64,000 nt of DNA from Chionoecetes opilio (GCA_016584305.1 JACEEZ010022614.1:1-64000); one strand, 5' to 3'; shown: positions 1 through 13,680, counted from the first letter of the stretch. Numbers and translations are program-made. Notes: a model not told the origin generated them from the letters alone.

Positions 1-869
1 AAAATTTTATAACAAAATTTCTTAGTTATCGCGGGTTAAGGGTGCAATTTACCCTTTTGGGTTTTTCCCCCTTTTGTAATGGCTATGTAGTCGGGGCATT
101 TTAGGCTTTGATAGTGGGAAATATATTTAAAATTTAATATTCTATTCTAAATTGATTTTTTCATATGTTAACCCATCATCTAAAATTTTCCTTTATTAGT
201 TACCTTTTGAGATTGATATGTGTGATAAATTTTGGAAGTTTTTGAAAAAGGGAAAATATGACCTTGTTTATCCGTAAAAATCTTCGCCGGGGTTTAAAAG
301 TTATTTTTATATGATACTAGCTGCACACACAGACAAACTGTAACCTTTTTCCATGAAAACCCTTCCTAGTAGTATTATTTTTATTTTATGCCCCGGGGGT
401 TTCCCTAATTAAGCTAAAAATTTTTGAAAAAAATGATTTGATAATTTTAAAAATTTTAAAAAATTTTTTATAAAAATTTTATAGCTAGAACGGGCCAAAA
501 TAAATATTTTAGGGTACCGATATTGGATATTGTATATTATGAGTTAATATATATAATATGAAATGAATATTTCCCCATTACAAATAGACTGCGCCCGCGG
601 GCCCCCGGGGAGGATTGACGTCAAGTTCCGGCTTGTCACTACTGATGAAATACTACACAAGAAAATATACAACTGTTGTTTCAAAATTTTTACACATAGA
701 AATATCAATTTCTTAAATTCTGTACATTAATTTTAACATAGAAAATTTACCCCGTCTAAAAAATACCCAGGGGGCCTTGGGAGGGCTGACGGAGGGGAAA
801 TTTTCCGCCCGGGGGCCGCCGTTTGCCGCTCTACGGCCTACGTGGCCCGCCGGTGTGGTTAGCTGGGTA
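1..869 (+). mobile_element. Partial, error-rich copy of the GCTGGGTA-ended TIR element
   Basis: The stretch aligns along its whole length with about 62330-63240 and, inverted, with 55957-56535. Shared landmarks include the block around 'gatactagctacacacaca', the GC-rich terminal part, and the end 'ttagctgggta'. Only the right part lies in the window. Nearly every difference from the clean copy is a homopolymer expansion or a small indel (for example gggcccccgggg where the other copies read gggcctc). This suggests uncorrected reads as much as biological decay. No gene is visible in it. Confidence 0.75.
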
Positions 870-2224
870 ACTTAAATACATCAAACAGGAAATGAAATGG
901 TCTGGCGTTTCTTTAAAGGGTTTTGTGTTCCTTTTAAGATACGTGTGCAGGGGATGAGGGGTAATGATAGTCACCTTTTTAGATTTAAGCGAAAAGCATT
1001 GTAGGTCATTTTAAAAGGAGAGTTTTGGGGGACCCCGTGGGCTTTCCCCCAGCGGAGCGCGTAGGTTTACCTCAAAAATTGAGGGGTGGGTCGTTGTGGG
1101 TGAGTGGTGTGGGTTTTCGGGGAGCGCGTTTAACCCATTTGTAACAGGGCAAAGGGGCCGGGGAAACATCTGGACAGTGGGCGGGGCAAGGAAAATACCT
1201 TCTGGGTTTCCATTATATTAATATATAATATATATAATTTTTATATAATATATATATATATATATATTAATATAAATAATATTTTAAATTTTTATTAATA
1301 AAACCGTTTTAATTTAAATAATTTTATTTATAAAAAATGTCAAACCCCCCCCTTTTAATGGGTTTGGGAAAGGCCAAAGCGGCTGAAAACCTTTCTCACA
1401 ATAACCCTTTTTGTGAAAAGGGTCGGGGAAAAATTAATTTAGTAAAAAAGGCGGGGTTTTAGAAAAAACGGGGAAAAAATTTTTTAAGAAAGGGGGGGGA
1501 ATCCAAAATTTTCTGCTTTTTATTGGAAATAAAAAATTTGCCAAAATTTTTTATAAGTTGCCCAAAAAAGTTTCATGACGACGATTTAAGGAATTTAATT
1601 CATGCTTTTTTTCAGAGTCTCAAAAGACTTTTTTCAATGTGTTTCATGTGTTTTATGTGATAATCTATAAAAACAAAATTTCCGAAGAAAACATTTAAAC
1701 CTTTATCCCTGCTGTATAAAAATGTTACGGGGGGGTCATCCCTTGAGAACTCCCGGGGGTCGGGGGTGAATGGAGAGGCCCTGGCACAAAGTGGCGCCCA
1801 GTTTTTTAACTAGGGCCCTAAAAGGGGCGGCCCCTCTTTTAAGAGCCCCTGGGTGCACAAACAACTGGGGGTTTTCCCGGGGCAAGGATGCTCAAAAAAT
1901 TTTCGTGGGGAAAAAATGAGGTATGGTCAAAAACCCTTACGGGGGTGGGCGAGGTTGATGCTCTACCAAGCAGTCACCCCAAAACGGTGATGGGTGGCCC
2001 TTGGGGAATATTAGGGATATTTTGGGGGGAAAGTTCTGCTGCCAATCACAGGCAGCGCCTGCATGAATGCGGCCTTTCTGGCCAATATCTTTGCTCTAAA
2101 CTGTCAGGGAGCCCCCTAAAAAATTTAAAAGACACTTCAATTGCCGTTTTTTGAGCTAAAATCGGGCCCATTTCGGAAATCGTCCCCCGGGCTTATTTTA
2201 ACCCAAAAACTCTACAAAACTTAA
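870..2224. other. No gene seen; low-quality AT-rich and G/C-homopolymer sequence
   Basis: I see no convincing coding region. A (TA)n-rich stretch lies at about 1210-1280. The 88-codon frame at 1888-2154 has no recognisable motif and sits in homopolymer-rich sequence, so it is not called as a gene. Confidence 0.5.
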
Positions 2225-2305
2225 AAAACCTATCATAAACCTAACCTAACCTAAACCGACCTAAACTAATTAAAAATTTAAATTAACCTAAACCTAAAAA
2301 AATGT
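2225..2305. repeat. Degenerate CCTAA-type (telomere-like) interspersed run
   Basis: The run contains 'cctaacctaacctaaac' and variants. Comparable runs occur at 48783-48840, 49418-49510, 49663-49765 and 61058-61155, so this is an interspersed simple repeat and not a chromosome end. The motif is related to arthropod TTAGG. Confidence 0.6.
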
Positions 2306-2404
2306 TTTCCGGGTTTAGCCCAAAATCGGGCGATTTTCCCAAAGGGGCCCTTTAGTCAACACCGCCAGATTTTTAGATAATACTTGCCGCCATATTTGCC
2401 CTTT

Positions 2405-2630
2405 CAGGTAATATTTCCCGCTGAATACTACAAAGACGTACCCAGGTTAACTTGATGCGCTGTCCCAGGTTGAGTCCCGCGTGCCCGAAATTAGTCTAGG
2501 ACCCCTGGCCCGCGCCGTCCGAGGCTGCCCTACCCTAGCCCCGGCGGTACTCTATTATATGGACGAAACAGGCGTTCGCTCTTTTGGTCGACAAAACACA
2601 CTGGGGGGGTAACACCTCACTCTGACCACG
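2405..2630 (-). repeat. Dispersed repeat with a tRNA B-box-like segment, degraded copy
   Basis: This is the reverse complement of about 23420-23640. It shares the 'cgcgggactcgaacc'-like segment (B-box-like), the block 'cactgggggggtaacacctcactct', and the 'acgtacccaggttaac' part. The homology to the cleaner 23.4-23.6 kb copy is clear; the element type is not. A tRNA-derived SINE tail is possible. Confidence 0.5.
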
Positions 2631-2639
2631 TGACACTTG

Positions 2640-3262
2640 TGTGCAAGGATGTATAAATTTTTAAAATCCTTTCTTGTTGGGGGCGTGGTACGTCAGAATT
2701 TTACACCAACCCCCAACCGCATCATTATAGCGGCCAAACTTGTATGTGAACTATACGTTTTGATTCAAGAAGTCGACCGATATATATATTTAATATATTA
2801 GGTTTGCCCTAATATGAATTTATTACAAGTATAGGTATTGTATTTTAAAATTTAGAAATATATGGAGTCAATGATGCAATAACACATCCCCATTTCAAAC
2901 AGCAAGCATGAAATGGCTCTATAATACACAATAAACATAAAATATAGTGATACAACTTGTATTTTATTGTTTGCTGATGTCTTGTCGCTTCAAATTTCAC
3001 TCCCGTAGGGAGCTAAGGGTGGTCGGGACCACCCTTAGCCTCGCGGTCCCGTAGCAGTGATAAAACGGTTTGAGCATCACCTATAGAGGCACTACGAGGT
3101 AAAAGCCCCCTAGGGTAATACTTACGGTCCCGTAACTCTTTCGAGCATCTCCCCCCAGAAAAGTTTGCACACTTTTCAGACCGATACGACAACCTTAAAT
3201 GTGTTGAAAAGATTAGTGCGGCGGACAAGGAGTTTGAAGGAGGAATTGGAGGGGGAGGAAGA
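2640..3262. other. No gene seen
   Basis: The stretch is AT-rich and passes into a short palindromic segment at about 3012-3040 (gggtggtc/gaccaccc). No supported gene or element was found. The 71-codon minus frame at 3013-3228 has no family resemblance. Confidence 0.4.
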
Positions 3263-3710
3263 CGCAGGATAATAATGACCTCGTGATGATAGTAGACGAT
3301 TTAGCAAAGAGGAGAGAGGGAAGGAAGGAGAGAAAAATGGAGGGAGGGAAGGAGATGATTTGAAGGTTCCTCTAAATTAAGTCCCTGTCGGAGAAAGCCT
3401 CCTCTCCATTTCTCATTTCTAGTCGATTATTTTTTTCTCTCTCTCTCCTTTCGTCCGACAATCAGAGATGTGTGTGTGTGTGTGTTTTTAAACTAACCAT
3501 AGGAATTTCTCGAAAGTACCTTCATTGTTATTCCCACGCAAGCATTATATTTTCCCTTACTTACCAATTCATGTTTTGGAGAGGTGCCAGGTCCTCCTGA
3601 TCTGCAGGTTCCGCTAACACCTGTTCGCTAGTCGGCTCTCTCCCTCCTTCCCTCTCTCCTCTTTGCTAAATCGTCTACTAACATCACGAGGTCATTATTG
3701 TCCTGGAGGG
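3263..3710. repeat. Inverted repeat enclosing a fragment of the TTAA-element exon
   Basis: Arms of about 60 bp at 3265-3325 and 3645-3705 are reverse complements (core gacctcgtgatg...tagtagacgatttagc). Between them, 3480-3630 is the reverse complement of 63660-63800. That part includes the end of the conserved exon (reading LQNMNW on the minus strand) followed by a consensus donor, gtaagt. It is part of the same mobile family as 63255-64000. Confidence 0.6.
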
Positions 3711-4496
3711 AGATGCTGAGAAGTGCCATAGAGGTAAGGCGAAAAGAGCGCTTTACCGGTCTTCAGGCGCTTTTGTAACGGCCCGGCTAAGGCACCGACT
3801 CAAGCCTATGTACAGTCGATATTTCAGGCGCTTTTGCCCCGCCCTAAACCTCCAAAGCCCAAGGCGTGGGCGTGGTCCGAGAATCCTACTAGCCAATCAC
3901 GTTGCCTGTTTGAGCGCTGCTTAGGCAGCTTCGACCAATCACAAGGCTTGAACACTTCTCCACCGAAACAAGAATTTTTGTCCCTCCCTCCCACACACTT
4001 GCACTAAAGGCAGGGATGCACCGCTCGCCCCGCCGAAAATCTGTTTTGTCACAAGTATGACATTCATCACAGGTTTTGACCACCTAAACATTTTGCATTA
4101 GGACGTGCCACATACCATGATAAGTGGAAAACTGTGCTGATTCCGAGACTGTGAATGAAAATTTAATGCAAGCAAAATAACAGGAATAAAGAGGAGTTGA
4201 ATAAAAAAAGGTGTAAGAAAAAAAATGTTTATACACGTTTTCATTTTGCTCCATTATCTTAATATAGGTATAGTTTACTTTAATTTTTATACATTCATGA
4301 TATGCACTAATGTCTCGTGAAGATGATGGTATGTTCAGTTGTCCTAAATATCATCTGGTAGTATGATAATACCGTGTAATACTACAACATTTTAGTGCGG
4401 GCGGAGCACCCTCGGTGACACTTGTCTAGTCGCTTCGCCCGCCACCCGCCGCGCCAACCAACACAAAACACAACATTTTTATCGTCAGCATAAAAC
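3711..4496. other. No gene seen; short shared segment with 6600-6700
   Basis: The segment near 3735-3830 (aggcgcttttg, ggcgaaa, ggcaccgactc) resembles 6595-6690, so an unclassified dispersed element probably covers part of this interval. The remainder shows nothing I can assign. Confidence 0.35.
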
Positions 4497-5895
4497 CGAG
4501 ACCACCGAGAGACAAGGGCCTGGTACATCGCCCGTGCGCACACCATTCGGATACACCCTGCTCCGCTCCCCGTACAAGTTTACCTACCTAATTAAAAGTT
4601 TATCAGTATAAAAGATATACTGTTATCTTCGGGAAAAGTTTGTTCTATAATATTTCAAAAAAAAAACCCTAAAACACACAAGAAAAAGCCATTATGAGAC
4701 TTTCAAGAAATATGCATTAACTTAAACTCTTCGCCATTTAATATTTTGCTCGGAAACATTTTACATGGAGAATTCAATAGAAGCAGAATTTAATTAGCTT
4801 TTCCCTTTATATATTTCGTTTAGTGATAAATAATTAGCGACATGATAAATTAGCGTTAACTAAATATAAAAAATCATGAAATCGGGTAATTTCCTACCTA
4901 ATATATGTTTATCAGTATAAAATATATACTGTTATCTTCGGAAATGTTTGTTTTTAAAAATATTATCAAATAAAAACCGTTAAACACACTAAGAAATGCC
5001 ATATGAGACTTTCAAGAAATATGCATGAACTTAAACTTTTCGCCATTAATATTTTGTGAAAACTTTTTACATGGAGAATAGCAATAGAACGGAATCGCAT
5101 TAGCTTTCCATTTATATATTCCTTTTCTGATAAATGAATTAGAACCCTGCATAAATTAGCGTAATAAATAAATAACATCATGAAATCGGGTAATTTTCCC
5201 GATTGATGAGTTATTTATTTAGTAACGCTAATTTATGCCATAGTTCTAATTTATTTATCAGCAAAAGGGAAAATATCAATGGAAAGCTAATTAAATTCCG
5301 CTTTTATTTATATTCTCCATGTAAAAAGTTTTTTCACAAAATATTAAATGGCGAAAAGTTTAAGTTCATGCATATTTCTTGAAAATCTCATAATGGCATT
5401 TTTTTGTGTGTTTTACGGTTTTTTATTTGATAATATTATAGAACAAACATTCCGAAAGATAGCAGTATATATTTTATACTGATAAACATATATTGGGTAG
5501 GAAATTACCCGATTTCATGATTTTTTATATTAGTTAACGCTAATTATGCATGCCGCTAATTCATTTATCACTAAACAAAAAATATCAATGGAAAAACTAA
5601 TTAAATTTGCTTCTATTGATATTCTCCAGTAAAATGTTTGCGAGCAAAATATTAAATGGCGAAAAGTTTTAAATTAATGCATATTTCTTGAAAGTCTCAT
5701 AATGGGATTTTCTTTGTGTGTTTTACGGTTTTTATTTGATAATATTATAGAACAAAAATTCCGAAGATAACAGATATCTTTTATACTGATAAACATTATA
5801 TTAGGAGGTAAACTTGTACGGGGAGCGGAGCAGGGTGTATCCGAATGGTGTGACGTCACGGGCGATGTACCAGGCCTTATCATCTCGGTGGCCAC
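4497..5895. repeat. 1.4-kb foldback palindrome built of four ~300-bp units
   Basis: The left half (4497-5195) holds two tandem AT-rich units, each with 'gtttatcagtataaaa' and 'ttcaagaaatatgcat'. The right half (5203-5895) carries the same two units inverted, giving U-U-U'-U'. The centre lies near 5199 (aaatcgggtaatttt/cccgatt). GC-richer outer ends match each other: 'ggggagcggagcagggtg' at about 5820 and its complement at about 4560. This is a long-terminal-inverted-repeat (foldback) element or a rearranged pair. No coding capacity is visible. Confidence 0.8.
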
Positions 5896-6067
5896 GATAT
5901 AACACCCTATAGTGCCGCATTAAGTCTTTCACGATCAATTCATACACACCTTGCAACACTATTATTACGTAAACACCAATTGTTACGTTGTAGGAACTGA
6001 AACAAGGCTGTAATTGCCTTATAAACAGAAGATGAATGTCTGTCAAAGGCCAACAGCAGCTCACTAA

Positions 6068-6562
6068 AAGCGCATTTTCGCGGCCGCTCTGGCCCGGTCT
6101 AGACTGGGCTAGTCCCGGGCGGCCACTGTTTTTGCGAGGCAGTTTAGACCGGGCTGGAACGGAATGGGCCGGGCTGAGCCAGAGAGCAGGACCAGGTTGG
6201 ATCAATGTGGGGAGAACTGGCGCATGCGCACTACAGTCAGGGGGGAAGGCGACCAGGAGCTTCTCATGCTGCTGATAAGACATGAAACACCATGATGGCC
6301 GACCATAAGACTAAAGTATCACAGGCGTGGTAGTTGTAAAGTCTTCAGCACAGGTTAAAAGGCGGACGACAAAAAGGATATAGACAAGATGGACGCCTAC
6401 CGCCTCCACAGTTCAGTTCAGTACCGCCCACTCGATCCTCCAGCCAATAGGAACGACGAATGGGACGGGGCTAGTCTCGATGTATTTTCGCGACCATCAG
6501 TCCACCCTGATCCGGTCCGGACTGGACTGAACCAGGGCGGTGAACGTCACGAAAATGCGCTA
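6068..6562. mobile_element. MITE with GCGCATTTTCG TIRs and TAA target duplication (family M1)
   Basis: The ends read aagcgcattttcg and cgaaaatgcgcta, inverted relative to each other. Directly flanking TAA occurs at 6065-6067 and 6563-6565, which resembles the TWA duplications of PIF/Harbinger elements. Internal blocks such as 'aacgacgaatgggac' recur in the copies at 23776-24568, 56536-57014 and 44625-44840. It is non-autonomous, with no ORF of recognisable function. Confidence 0.8.
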
Positions 6563-6824
6563 TAAGTCAGGGTCTGACCATGCCTTTGTTTTCAGCGCCT
6601 TTAGCGGTGCCACTAAGGCGGCATTCTCGACTGAGCATAGCGGTGGGAGGGCGTTTCGCCTTACCACAGGCGCTCTAGTGGATAGGGCGCCCTAGCTCGC
6701 TCTCAGCATCTGGCCCCTGAGTCTTCCTCCCCCTCCTCCTCTTTCCCCTCCTCTTCCTCCTTCAAACATGCATTTTTATTGATTTCTTAGTGTTTTTGCT
6801 TATTTCTCATCGTATATATCACCT
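6563..6824. other. No gene seen
   Basis: A segment at about 6595-6720 resembles 3735-3830 (aggcgctct, cgccttacc). It is followed by a pyrimidine-rich stretch leading into the CT array. Nothing coding is visible. Confidence 0.35.
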
Positions 6825-7521
<697 letters not shown>

Positions 7522-7629
7522 TTAAAGAAAATAGGATAAAAATGGATAAATATGCAAACCGTCCGCTCATCAGGATGGTCGAATTGGAGGAAGCTTTGTT
7601 GTTTGGCCTTGAGCGAGAATGACGTGAGC

Positions 7630-8203
7630 GTGTGTCGTGGCCGAGGTAAGCATCACCCCCCTCCCGCTGCCGCTCTCCACCGCAAAGCGTCTGATTTAAG
7701 CCCGGTTCCCACCATCCCGCTTGTACGGCCGCCATACAACAACAATGACGTCACCATCATCACCGCTATTTGTGGTAACTGGGCACAGTTGGCAGCTCCG
7801 CTCGAGCGGACACCACCGAGTGGGAGAGATGACTTGAATTCAACTTTGTACGGCGGCCGTACAGCGGTACGGCGGTGCGGTCGACTTTTTTGTGACGTCA
7901 TTGTGACGTTATTGTTGTTGTACGGTGGCTGTACAAGCGGGATAGTGGGAACCGGGCCTTACAGTGTCTGCCGCTCCGCCTGGGATACATCGCTCGGCGC
8001 CGCCCTCCGTGCCCCGTGCCACCTCCATGGGTCACAACCGCACAGACTCCTCCCCGCACCCATGGATAAGACAAACGTCCCGCGTCTTGGATGTCGCCCT
8101 CACCCGCCTGAGGATCGGCCACACAACACTCACAGCACACCTGTACCGCCTGCACCTCAAGCCCGACCCGTACTGCCCCTGCTGCAGGAACGTCCCGGGG
8201 TCT
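7630..8203 (+). mobile_element. 3' fragment of RNase H-bearing LINE (family L1-I), split by a MITE
   Basis: The fragment matches the C-terminal ORF2 portion of the copy at 17430-23138 (gaggtaaacatcacc... to ctgctgcaggaacgtccc), interrupted at 7697-7961 by a TIR element. It stops at 'cgtcccgggg' and is joined directly to the 5' end of the next copy at 8202. Confidence 0.8.
7697..7961. mobile_element. 265-bp MITE, TIR TAAGCCCGGTTCCCAC, inserted in LINE
   Basis: The left end 'taagcccggttcccac' and right end 'gtgggaaccgggcctta' are inverted, and the similarity continues inward (cttgtacggccgccatac / gtacggtggctgtacaag). LINE sequence resumes on both sides: 'accgcaaagcgtctgatt' before, 'tgccgctccgcctggg' after. 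A clean target duplication is not evident. Confidence 0.85.
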
Positions 8204-8407
8204 CAAGCTCAAGCTCAACAGAGTAGGACGTCAACAAACTGTTGCGCTATTTAGGTGTTGTTTTGAGGCCCTAGGGCCGCTCTACACTGCTGCCTGTGTT
8301 TCGTCACCTGTGCCCCTGTTCCCGCCGTCACGGTATTTAACTGCTTACCGGCACACTGTGGTGTTGTCGTGTACACGTGCCCTAGCATTCCATTGGCGCC
8401 CTTCCCC

Positions 8408-10049
8408 ATGCCGGCCCCGACCGACATGGACACTGATGCGGCGAAACGCCCTCCCCTCACCTTCAAGAGAGGCCTACTAGAGGCCTTACTCTCCCCACCC
8501 CGGGAAGCACGTAAAGCCCCCCGCACAGAAGTGAAGCGGGACCCCCAAGATCAACACCGGAAGCCCCAGGATCATCACCGGAAGCCACTGGATCATCACC
8601 AGAAGCCCCTGGATCAACACCAGAAGCCCCAGGAACAACTCCCACAGCTCCTGGACCAACAAACGCAACCCCAGGACCCCCAAGTCAAGGTATCTTTTCT
8701 GATTAGGGCCAGCAATGGAGCCAGAGTTTTTTCACATCCTGGCCGGGTGTCTCACGCCCTCAACGCCTCTGAGCTAGGCAAATACATCATTGAGGGGGAA
8801 ACCCGCTCCCTTGGAAATGGGTCAGCCTTGGTGGTGGCACTGTGGGAGAGTGCTATCCTCAAGGTGCCCATCCTACAAGATAACACCTTCACCCTAGGAG
8901 AGTGGCAGGTAACATGTCGCCGTGCCGAGCGGGAGGGTGCTCCGGCACAGTATGGCAAAGTAGGGCCACTGCATGCCGAGATGGGCCTTGACGAGGTCCG
9001 CTCTCTCCTGAAGGCCCTGAACGGCACTCCCATCGAGGAGGTCTCTTGGATCCCCTCACGACACCTGCCCCGCTCCACCACGGGAAAGTGGGTCCGCCTC
9101 AAGTAACGGGTGACCTACCACAAGGGTCGCCATCGGCCATATGGTGTACTGGACACAGCCTTTTATGCTCCCCATCCTTCGTTGCCCTGTGTGTCAACGT
9201 GTAGGTCACTCAATAAACACCTGCCGCTCCTATGTACGCTGTTCCCGCTGCAGTGGCCCTCATCCGCAATATGGACCTACTGACTGCGACAAGCCATTCC
9301 ATTGCTTTCAGTGTGGCGGGCACCATGGCCCCAGGTCACCCTACTGCCCCTATAACAGCGAGGCTCAACAGCTTTACAGCTTGCTGGTCCAGAAAGGAAC
9401 ATCCCTTTCTGAGATAAACAGGCAGCTGCGACTCCTCCCATTCCCAAAATTCGGGCCGCCTCCCTCGTCACCCCCTCTAGGATGCCATCACCTACAGCTG
9501 CACCACCATCCAGGGCGGTTCCACCCCGGTATTTCCTACTCTCCATCACCACGGAAAAACGGTACAGTGTACTGCAACACCAACCCGAGGATGAAGACCC
9601 GGACCTCCACGGCGACTCCTCTCCTCCTTTCATCGCACCCCGTCCCCAGAGGCCCAGGCCCCCTCGAAAAGCGCCAGCAAGCCGGCTGCGCCGTGACTCG
9701 GATAGAGGCTCTGCCTCTCCAGCCCCACATGCTGACTCATCCACTCCACGATTGATGTGACATTCACCACCCGCCGTCCTCCCTCTCGGGAAATGCCCCA
9801 CCTGACTACTCTACCCCCGCGGCGCCTCTCGGACGCAACGCCTCCCTGAACCACCGCCAACCACCCTTCATTTCCAGCCCCCTCCACTTCCCGGCCCATC
9901 CACGCAACCGAGCACATAATGTCTTGTCCCAACTATTTACCCTCCTCATGGAAGCCTTCAACCTCCACCAACAGGGTGAGTCAATCCCTGCCATACTAGC
10001 CCGTCTTTGGCCAGCTCTCTCCTCCGTTCTCTCTGTCTTCCTCCAGTAA
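8408..10049 (+). pseudogene. LINE L1-I ORF1 (gag-like, zinc knuckles), broken
   Basis: This is the nucleic-acid-binding ORF1 protein of the element. The first part is open to 9106, where loss of one G (ctcaagtaacgg, against ctcaaggtaacgg in copy 2) creates a stop. The zinc-knuckle part continues in another frame from about 9141 (CPVCQRVGHSINTC, CFQCGGHHGPRSPYC). More indels follow. Near the N-terminus a 21-bp repeat encodes D-H/Q-H-R/Q-K-P units, four here against three in copy 2. The TAA at 10047-10049 overlaps the ORF2 start. Confidence 0.85.
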
Positions 10050-13000
10050 TGCCCCTCGCCTTCCTCCAATGGAATGCCAAATCCCTCCCAAGAAAGACAC
10101 ACGAGCTTCAGACCTACCTGGGAGACACATTCCCTTCAGTGGTAGGGCTGTGTGAGACGCTGCTCTCCCCCCACCTCTCTCTCAACCTGCCCGGATATAC
10201 CATCTTCAGAAATGACAGACCCCAAGGGCGCGGGGGGGGTGTCCTCCTGGCATTCCACGACACTCTTAACCCTCATTCCCTTGCCCTCCCAAACTGGCAG
10301 CGAGGACGTCTAGAAGTGGTCGCGGCCAGGATTGCCACAGAGCAGGGCTGGCTCTCCGTGGCAGTCTGCTACAACGCTGACGGGGCCACCTATCAAGAAC
10401 TTGAGTACTACTTTTCACTACTTCCTCCGCCTGTTGTCGTCATGGGTGACTTCAATGCCCACCACAGATGTTGGGAACCTGACCTCCCTCGCCACCTCAC
10501 CAACACCTCCGGAAGGGCATTATTCCAAGTCATCCTTGACTCGCCTCGCCTGTCCCTTCTCTCACCCCCGGGTCTGCCCACCCGTTACCATCCTCACACT
10601 GGAGCCGGCACTGTCCTGGATCTATTTCTTGGGGACCCAGCCTTCAGTGCAGTGACCGTCACCACTTGGTCTTACATGGGGAGTGACCACCTCCCCCTCC
10701 TTGCCTCCTTCCCTGCCGTCACTGCCAGGCCTCACCCCGGATGCTTGCCTCGTTGGAGATTCACGCCTTCCGGCTGGCATCTCTTCGAGGAGGCACTTCA
10801 AGACCCGCCGAATATCTCCTCTCTTCCCCTGGATGAAGCTGCCGTCTCCTTCTCTACTTTCCTGGAAGACGCTGGAACGGCTGCCTTCCGTCGCTCCACA
10901 CGTCGCGCCCCTCGCCGTCCGGGCAAGTCTGGTGGAGCGAGGAATGCGCCCAGGCAGTTAAGGCCCGTAGGAGGGCGTGGAAACCAGTGGCGTCGTAGGT
11001 TACATTGCAGCTTGGGGCATGAATACCACCGGCTTGATGCCATATGTGCCAGGACCATCCTCCTTGCCCAGAGGAAGGCATGGGGCACCCACTCGCTTCC
11101 CTCTCTCCATCTTCCACCACCAAGCGTACGTGGAATTTTTTCCACTCGATGGAGGGCACCAGACGCCGCCTCCCACTGCCCCTCAAGGATGGGGCCAACC
11201 CCCTCCAGGACGACCCACAGAAAGCTGCTTTGCTCGCTTCTTTCTACCATGCAAGATTGGTCTCTGCCCCTTTTACCTTCATCCCCTACCATCCGTGCTG
11301 AAATCCTTGATGCCATTGCATCCCCAGGTGTCCCCGACCTCGTTAGACCTTTCACAACTGAGGAGCTTGATCAGGCTTTTTCCACCTTGAAGCCTTGGAA
11401 AACTGCAGGCCAGGATAACATTCCATATGAATTCCTGCTTCATCTAACACCTCCCTTGAAGGCCGTCACACTATTCCTTTTCAACACCAGTTGGCTTCAG
11501 GGCATATACCCCACTTGCTGGAAATCCTCCACTTTGCTCCCTATACCCAAGCCTGGTAAGGACCCCACACTTCCATCCGCATACCGCCCTATCGCTCTCC
11601 TCTCCTGCGTCGGAAAATTCCTGGAGCGGTTGGTGGGCCACTCGTCTTTCCTGGTGGCTAGAGGATGGTCATCTCCTACAAGAAGAGCAATGTGGCTTCA
11701 GGCCCGCAGGAGCACCCTAGATGTCCTGGCGCAACTAGAATATCACATCTGCGACACCTACCGGGGAGGGGAGGTCATGACCTCGCTCTTTATAGACTTG
11801 GAAGGGGCATTCGATTCTGCCCCCCATGACGGCATCCTACGAAAATTAGCTACCATGCACATCACGGGGCCCACCCTCGCCTGGTTGCAGAATTTCTTGT
11901 CTGGGGAGAACTTTCCGCGTTGCTGTGGGTGCCTCCACCTCTCCGTCACAATCTATACGGAGAGGAGTGCCGCAGGGATCCATCCTTAGCCCTGTCCTCT
12001 TCAACGTCCTGCTCTCCGACCTTCACATCCCTCCCCACCCCCACCTCCTTATTTATGCTGATGACATTACCAACATCAGCCGGGCCAGCACTCAGATCCA
12101 GGCACAAACACACCTACAGGAAGCAGCCTCTGCATTGGCTAACTGGGTAAGGCTTGGGTCTTTCTGTCAATGCATCTAAGAGCACCCTCATGTGCTTCAA
12201 ACTCAAGCCTGTCCACTCTCCACCAACAGTCAGCATTAGTGGCTCCCAGTTCCCTACTCAGGACACACACATTCCTTGGTATGCGGTTAGACGGGCCTCG
12301 CTTACCTGGTCTCCACACATGAACACCTCCGCGCTACTTGTACAGGCGCCTCGACATTAAGAAGAGGGTGGCTGGTGTCCGCTGGAGGGCCAGTCGTGTC
12401 CTCCTATTAACGTACTACCAGGCGGCAATCAGGTCTAAATTATCATACGGTAGCAGCATCTATGGCTCGGCAGCGCCTTCTACCATCAGAAAGCTGGACA
12501 TTCTGCAAAATGAAGCCCTGAGGATATCCATGGGGCAATGAGATCCTCCCCAGTCATCGCCCTTCACGCGGAGAGCGGCATACCCCCACTGCAGGTGCAC
12601 AGGAGAACGGTCCTGTGCCAACACTACCACCACATCATGTCCCTGCCATCAACCCACCCCCTCGCCGCACTCTATGCCACCTCTGGTGTAGACACCCCAG
12701 TCTGGCTTCCTGGAGCACGTCAGCCTCTAATAATCCGTGCACTGCTGGCCCACTCAGTGCTGCACCTGCCTCCACCCCTCTACAACCACCAGCCCACACT
12801 CCCCAGTCCCACCCTGGCACGACATTTCTCATATGGTTGCCCTGCATATCCCTGACCTTCCTCCCAAACACTCAGCTGGCATCGTGGCAGCAACACTCTT
12901 CAGAGAACTGGACCTGTCCTTCTACCACCATCACCTCAAGATCTACACTGACGGCTCCCACTCCCCCACCCTTCCTTCTACTGGCGCTGCCATCTACGAC

Positions 13001-13503
13001 CCCGCTCTAACCTCTGTAAGACATGGAGGCTGCCTCCTGAGGCTGACGTTCTGACGGCGGAGCTTTTCGCCATCCGCCAGGCCCTGGCTTACCTCAACAC
13101 CACCTACACCTGTACCAGGGCTGTGATCTACACGGACTCTCTCTCCTCCCTCCATCTCCTCCTCTCCCGTCGCCCGGCATCCTCCACTGTCCTCGCACAC
13201 ACCCTTCAACGGCTACTCCTCTCCCTCACGTCAGTGGGCTGGAAGATCACCTGCAGTGGGTGCCTTCCCACTGCAACATCCGGGGCAACGAGGTTGCTGA
13301 TGCTGCCACCAAGATGGCACTCTCGGAGGTAAACATCACCCCCCTCCCGCTGCCGCTCTCCACCGCCAAGCGTCTAATCTCCAAAATATGCCGCTCCGCC
13401 TGGGATAGGTCGCTCGGCGACGCCCTTCGTGCCACCTCCATGGGTCAATACCGCACAGACTCTTCCCCGCACCCATGGATAAGACAAACGTCCCGCGTCT
13501 TGG
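10049..13503 (+). pseudogene. LINE L1-I ORF2 (endonuclease-RT-RNase H), broken
   Basis: Translation begins at the ATG overlapping the ORF1 stop (TAATG). The endonuclease motifs LQWNAKSLPRK, VVMGDFNAHH and SDHLPLL are in frame, and an open frame runs to 11989. There an extra G (ctggggagaac) shifts the frame just before RRGVPQGSILSP. The YADD motif lies at about 12055-12066, and RNase H motifs (YTDGS, YTDSLSS) at about 12945-13140. The poly-G run at about 10231 has 8 G and keeps frame, unlike copy 2. The copy is non-functional. Confidence 0.88.
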
Positions 13504-13514
13504 ATTTTTTTTCT

Positions 13515-13601
<87 letters not shown>

Positions 13602-13618
13602 CTCTCTCATCTCTCTCT

Positions 13619-13679
<61 letters not shown>

Positions 13680-13680
13680 A
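13504..13680. repeat. (CT)n microsatellite
   Basis: About 165 bp of CT repeats with minor interruptions. It replaces the LINE 3' end. Confidence 0.95.

Larger units (their letters stand above)
8202..13503 (+). mobile_element. LINE copy 1 (family L1-I), frameshifted and 3'-truncated
   Basis: The copy is collinear with 17441-22755. It has a 5' leader, ORF1, then ORF2 with endonuclease, reverse transcriptase and RNase H. It breaks off inside ORF2 at 'cgtcttggat', where a (CT)n tract begins, so the C-terminal zinc finger and the (CAA)n tail are absent. Several 1-bp indels relative to copy 2 break both ORFs. Confidence 0.9.
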